From Lobulomyces angularis (Eukaryota > Chytridiomycota > Chytridiomycetes > Lobulomycetales > Lobulomycetaceae): a stretch of 62,110 nucleotides of DNA. Both the position numbers and the translations under genes were made by a program. Location of the stretch: contig JADHYX010000049.1 of assembly GCA_027604685.1 (NCBI GenBank), positions 8,054 to 70,163 on the forward strand, read 5' to 3'. The notes below the pieces were generated by a model. The model was given only the letters and a program-made list of their open reading frames with translations. It made no database searches and had not been told where the DNA came from. Position 1 is the first letter of the stretch, and each line of letters opens with the position of its first letter. Shown in pieces: positions 60,913 through 62,110 of the stretch.

Positions 60913-62029
60913 TTAATTAGAAACATAACTTCCTCCATGGTTACTGCCAACAATATAGTTATCTGGAATACTGCTGGAGATCGATATCCTGCTATTCCTA
61001 TTACTTAAGCTGTTAAAGCTACCTTGTGATTTTAAACTTTGCTGTGATGGAGAACTCAAATAATTGTTGCCCTGTGGTTGATGCTGCTGTTGAAGTAGCT
61101 GTTGCTGTTGATTGAAGCGTTTTTCAATAACTAGATTAAAAAAATTTTCAAATTGTTCAGTTACTTGTGGATCCATCAATGTAATCGTTGACTTGAAAAT
61201 GCAAAAAAATAAATAACAAAATAAAGTTTTTTTAATTTTAGAATATACCAAAATGACACTATTGCACTGAAATTCTTCAGCAACTGAACTTTTTTTTAGT
61301 CTATAATAATTGTTATCTTTGCTGGCCAATGTCAAATCTAATTTTGTTCCAACAACTAGTATTGGTATCAAACTTTCTGTGGTACCGATCTTTAAATCAA
61401 TATAATCTTAATAATTTTGGTAAAATAGAAGCATTAATGAATTTTTAGTTCAATTAGTTTTTTTTTACTTTTGGAATTACTAGCCTTTGTCATGTATTCA
61501 CTGTTTAAAACTTCTGTGCACCATTTCCACAAATTACTATGAGATTTAGAGTTAAGTAAGTCATAAACCAATATTATTCCATCTAAGTTTTTATAAAAAA
61601 GTTGTCTAGATTTTCGGTGTTTACAGCTGCCGGCAACGTCAATAAATTCAATGAAGTATTGTTTATTTGTTTTTTTGTGGGTGTGCAACTTTTTTTAAAA
61701 AAAAAAAAAGAAAAAAAAAAATTGAATGTTAAACAAAAATTAAAAAAAAAAATAAAAGAGAAAAATGTACTATAATATTAATCAATTTGAAAGTTGATGT
61801 CGTTTTAAATTCTCACCTTTATGTCAACATTACAACCAACTGTCCATTTGGAACCTCTAGTGGATTCATTTTGACTCAACAAATTTGCTAAGCTTGTTTT
61901 CCCTTTTTAAGTTGTTAAAAAATTTAAAACTTCAAATAAATGATTTTTACAATGGAAGTGAAGCTATTTTTACATACCAACACCAGGATCACCGACTAAC
62001 AAAACTCGACATTTATCAACATAATTCAT
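60913..62029 (-). CDS. RABL3: Rab-like small GTPase RABL3
   Basis: About six exons; start 62029, stop 60913-60915. G1 'VLLVGDPGVGKTSLANLLSQ' is split by an intron, G3 is 'FIDVAGSCKHRK' (DxxG kept but lacking the usual Gln), 'FYKNLDGIILVYDLLNSKSH' follows, and G4 is 'VGTKLDL'. The extended insert 'SRQLFYKNLDGII' and the 'NLWKWCTEVL' helix are RABL3 hallmarks. The C-terminus is Gln- and Ser-rich with no prenylation cysteine, again as in RABL3. RABL3 is associated with membrane traffic and, in animals, prenylation control. The window edge lies 81 bases upstream, so the promoter is cut off. Confidence 0.88.
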
Positions 62030-62110
62030 AGTTTTTTTTTTTAAATTTTCTTGCTTTTTTTATAATATCAATATTTTGCTTAAATTATTTTCATTAATTT
62101 AGGTTTCCCA

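Overview
This is nuclear DNA of an AT-rich, intron-dense eukaryote. I read about 30 protein genes on both strands, nearly all split by short GT-AG introns (mostly 40-70 nt; the shortest I read is 29 nt). Where I list exons, I placed each junction by hand so that conserved family motifs run on in frame. The best fit is an early-diverging zoosporic (flagellated) fungus, chytrid-, Rozella- or aphelid-like. Fungal-type genes (Msc7-like aldehyde dehydrogenase, DUF1746/Dsc4-like protein, Rav1) lie beside flagellar ones (IFT56 C-terminus, TPGS2-like). A fossil mitochondrial homing endonuclease reads through TAG codons, as expected of a chytrid-type mitochondrial code. The species is not identified. 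I found no tRNA, rRNA, CRISPR array or complete transposon.

Region 1 (1-10.6 kb) is very compact and full of A/T homopolymers: a UspA-like protein (5' cut by the window edge), an Msc7-like aldehyde dehydrogenase, mitochondrial ICT1, ATG12, RPB11, an NDUFB4-like complex I subunit, CBP20, and a LisH-CTLH-CRA gene running directly into an out-of-frame IFT56 C-terminus. Region 2 (10.6-21.5 kb): glucose-6-phosphate dehydrogenase, a GCK-III kinase, NTAQ1 and MOB4 (kinase and MOB4 families both belong to STRIPAK), a multi-pass membrane protein and a type II membrane FkbM-like methyltransferase.

Region 3 (21.9-29.1 kb) looks accessory and secretory: a tiny Cys-containing secreted protein, a Lys/His/Tyr- and Asp-rich secreted protein, a PPT1-type thioesterase, and a 733-residue secreted Glu-rich protein with decapeptide repeats. 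A 10-N assembly gap lies inside it.

Region 4 (29-43 kb): XRN1, a long coiled-coil protein with about four PAS domains and no kinase, the mitochondrial homing-endonuclease fossil, a seven-TM protein and a TVP38/VTT-domain protein. Region 5 (43-62 kb): a very large Rav1/rabconnectin-3, a DUF1746/Dsc4-like protein, TPGS2-like, PRP43/DHX15, an intronless orphan, TFIIIA and RABL3.

Most genes are housekeeping: RNA metabolism (RPB11, CBP20, XRN1, PRP43, TFIIIA), V-ATPase and membrane traffic (Rav1, RABL3, TVP38), autophagy (ATG12) and flagellum (IFT56, TPGS2). The most unusual items are the NUMT-like endonuclease fossil, the CTLH/IFT56 junction, the PAS/coiled-coil protein and the secreted low-complexity cluster.
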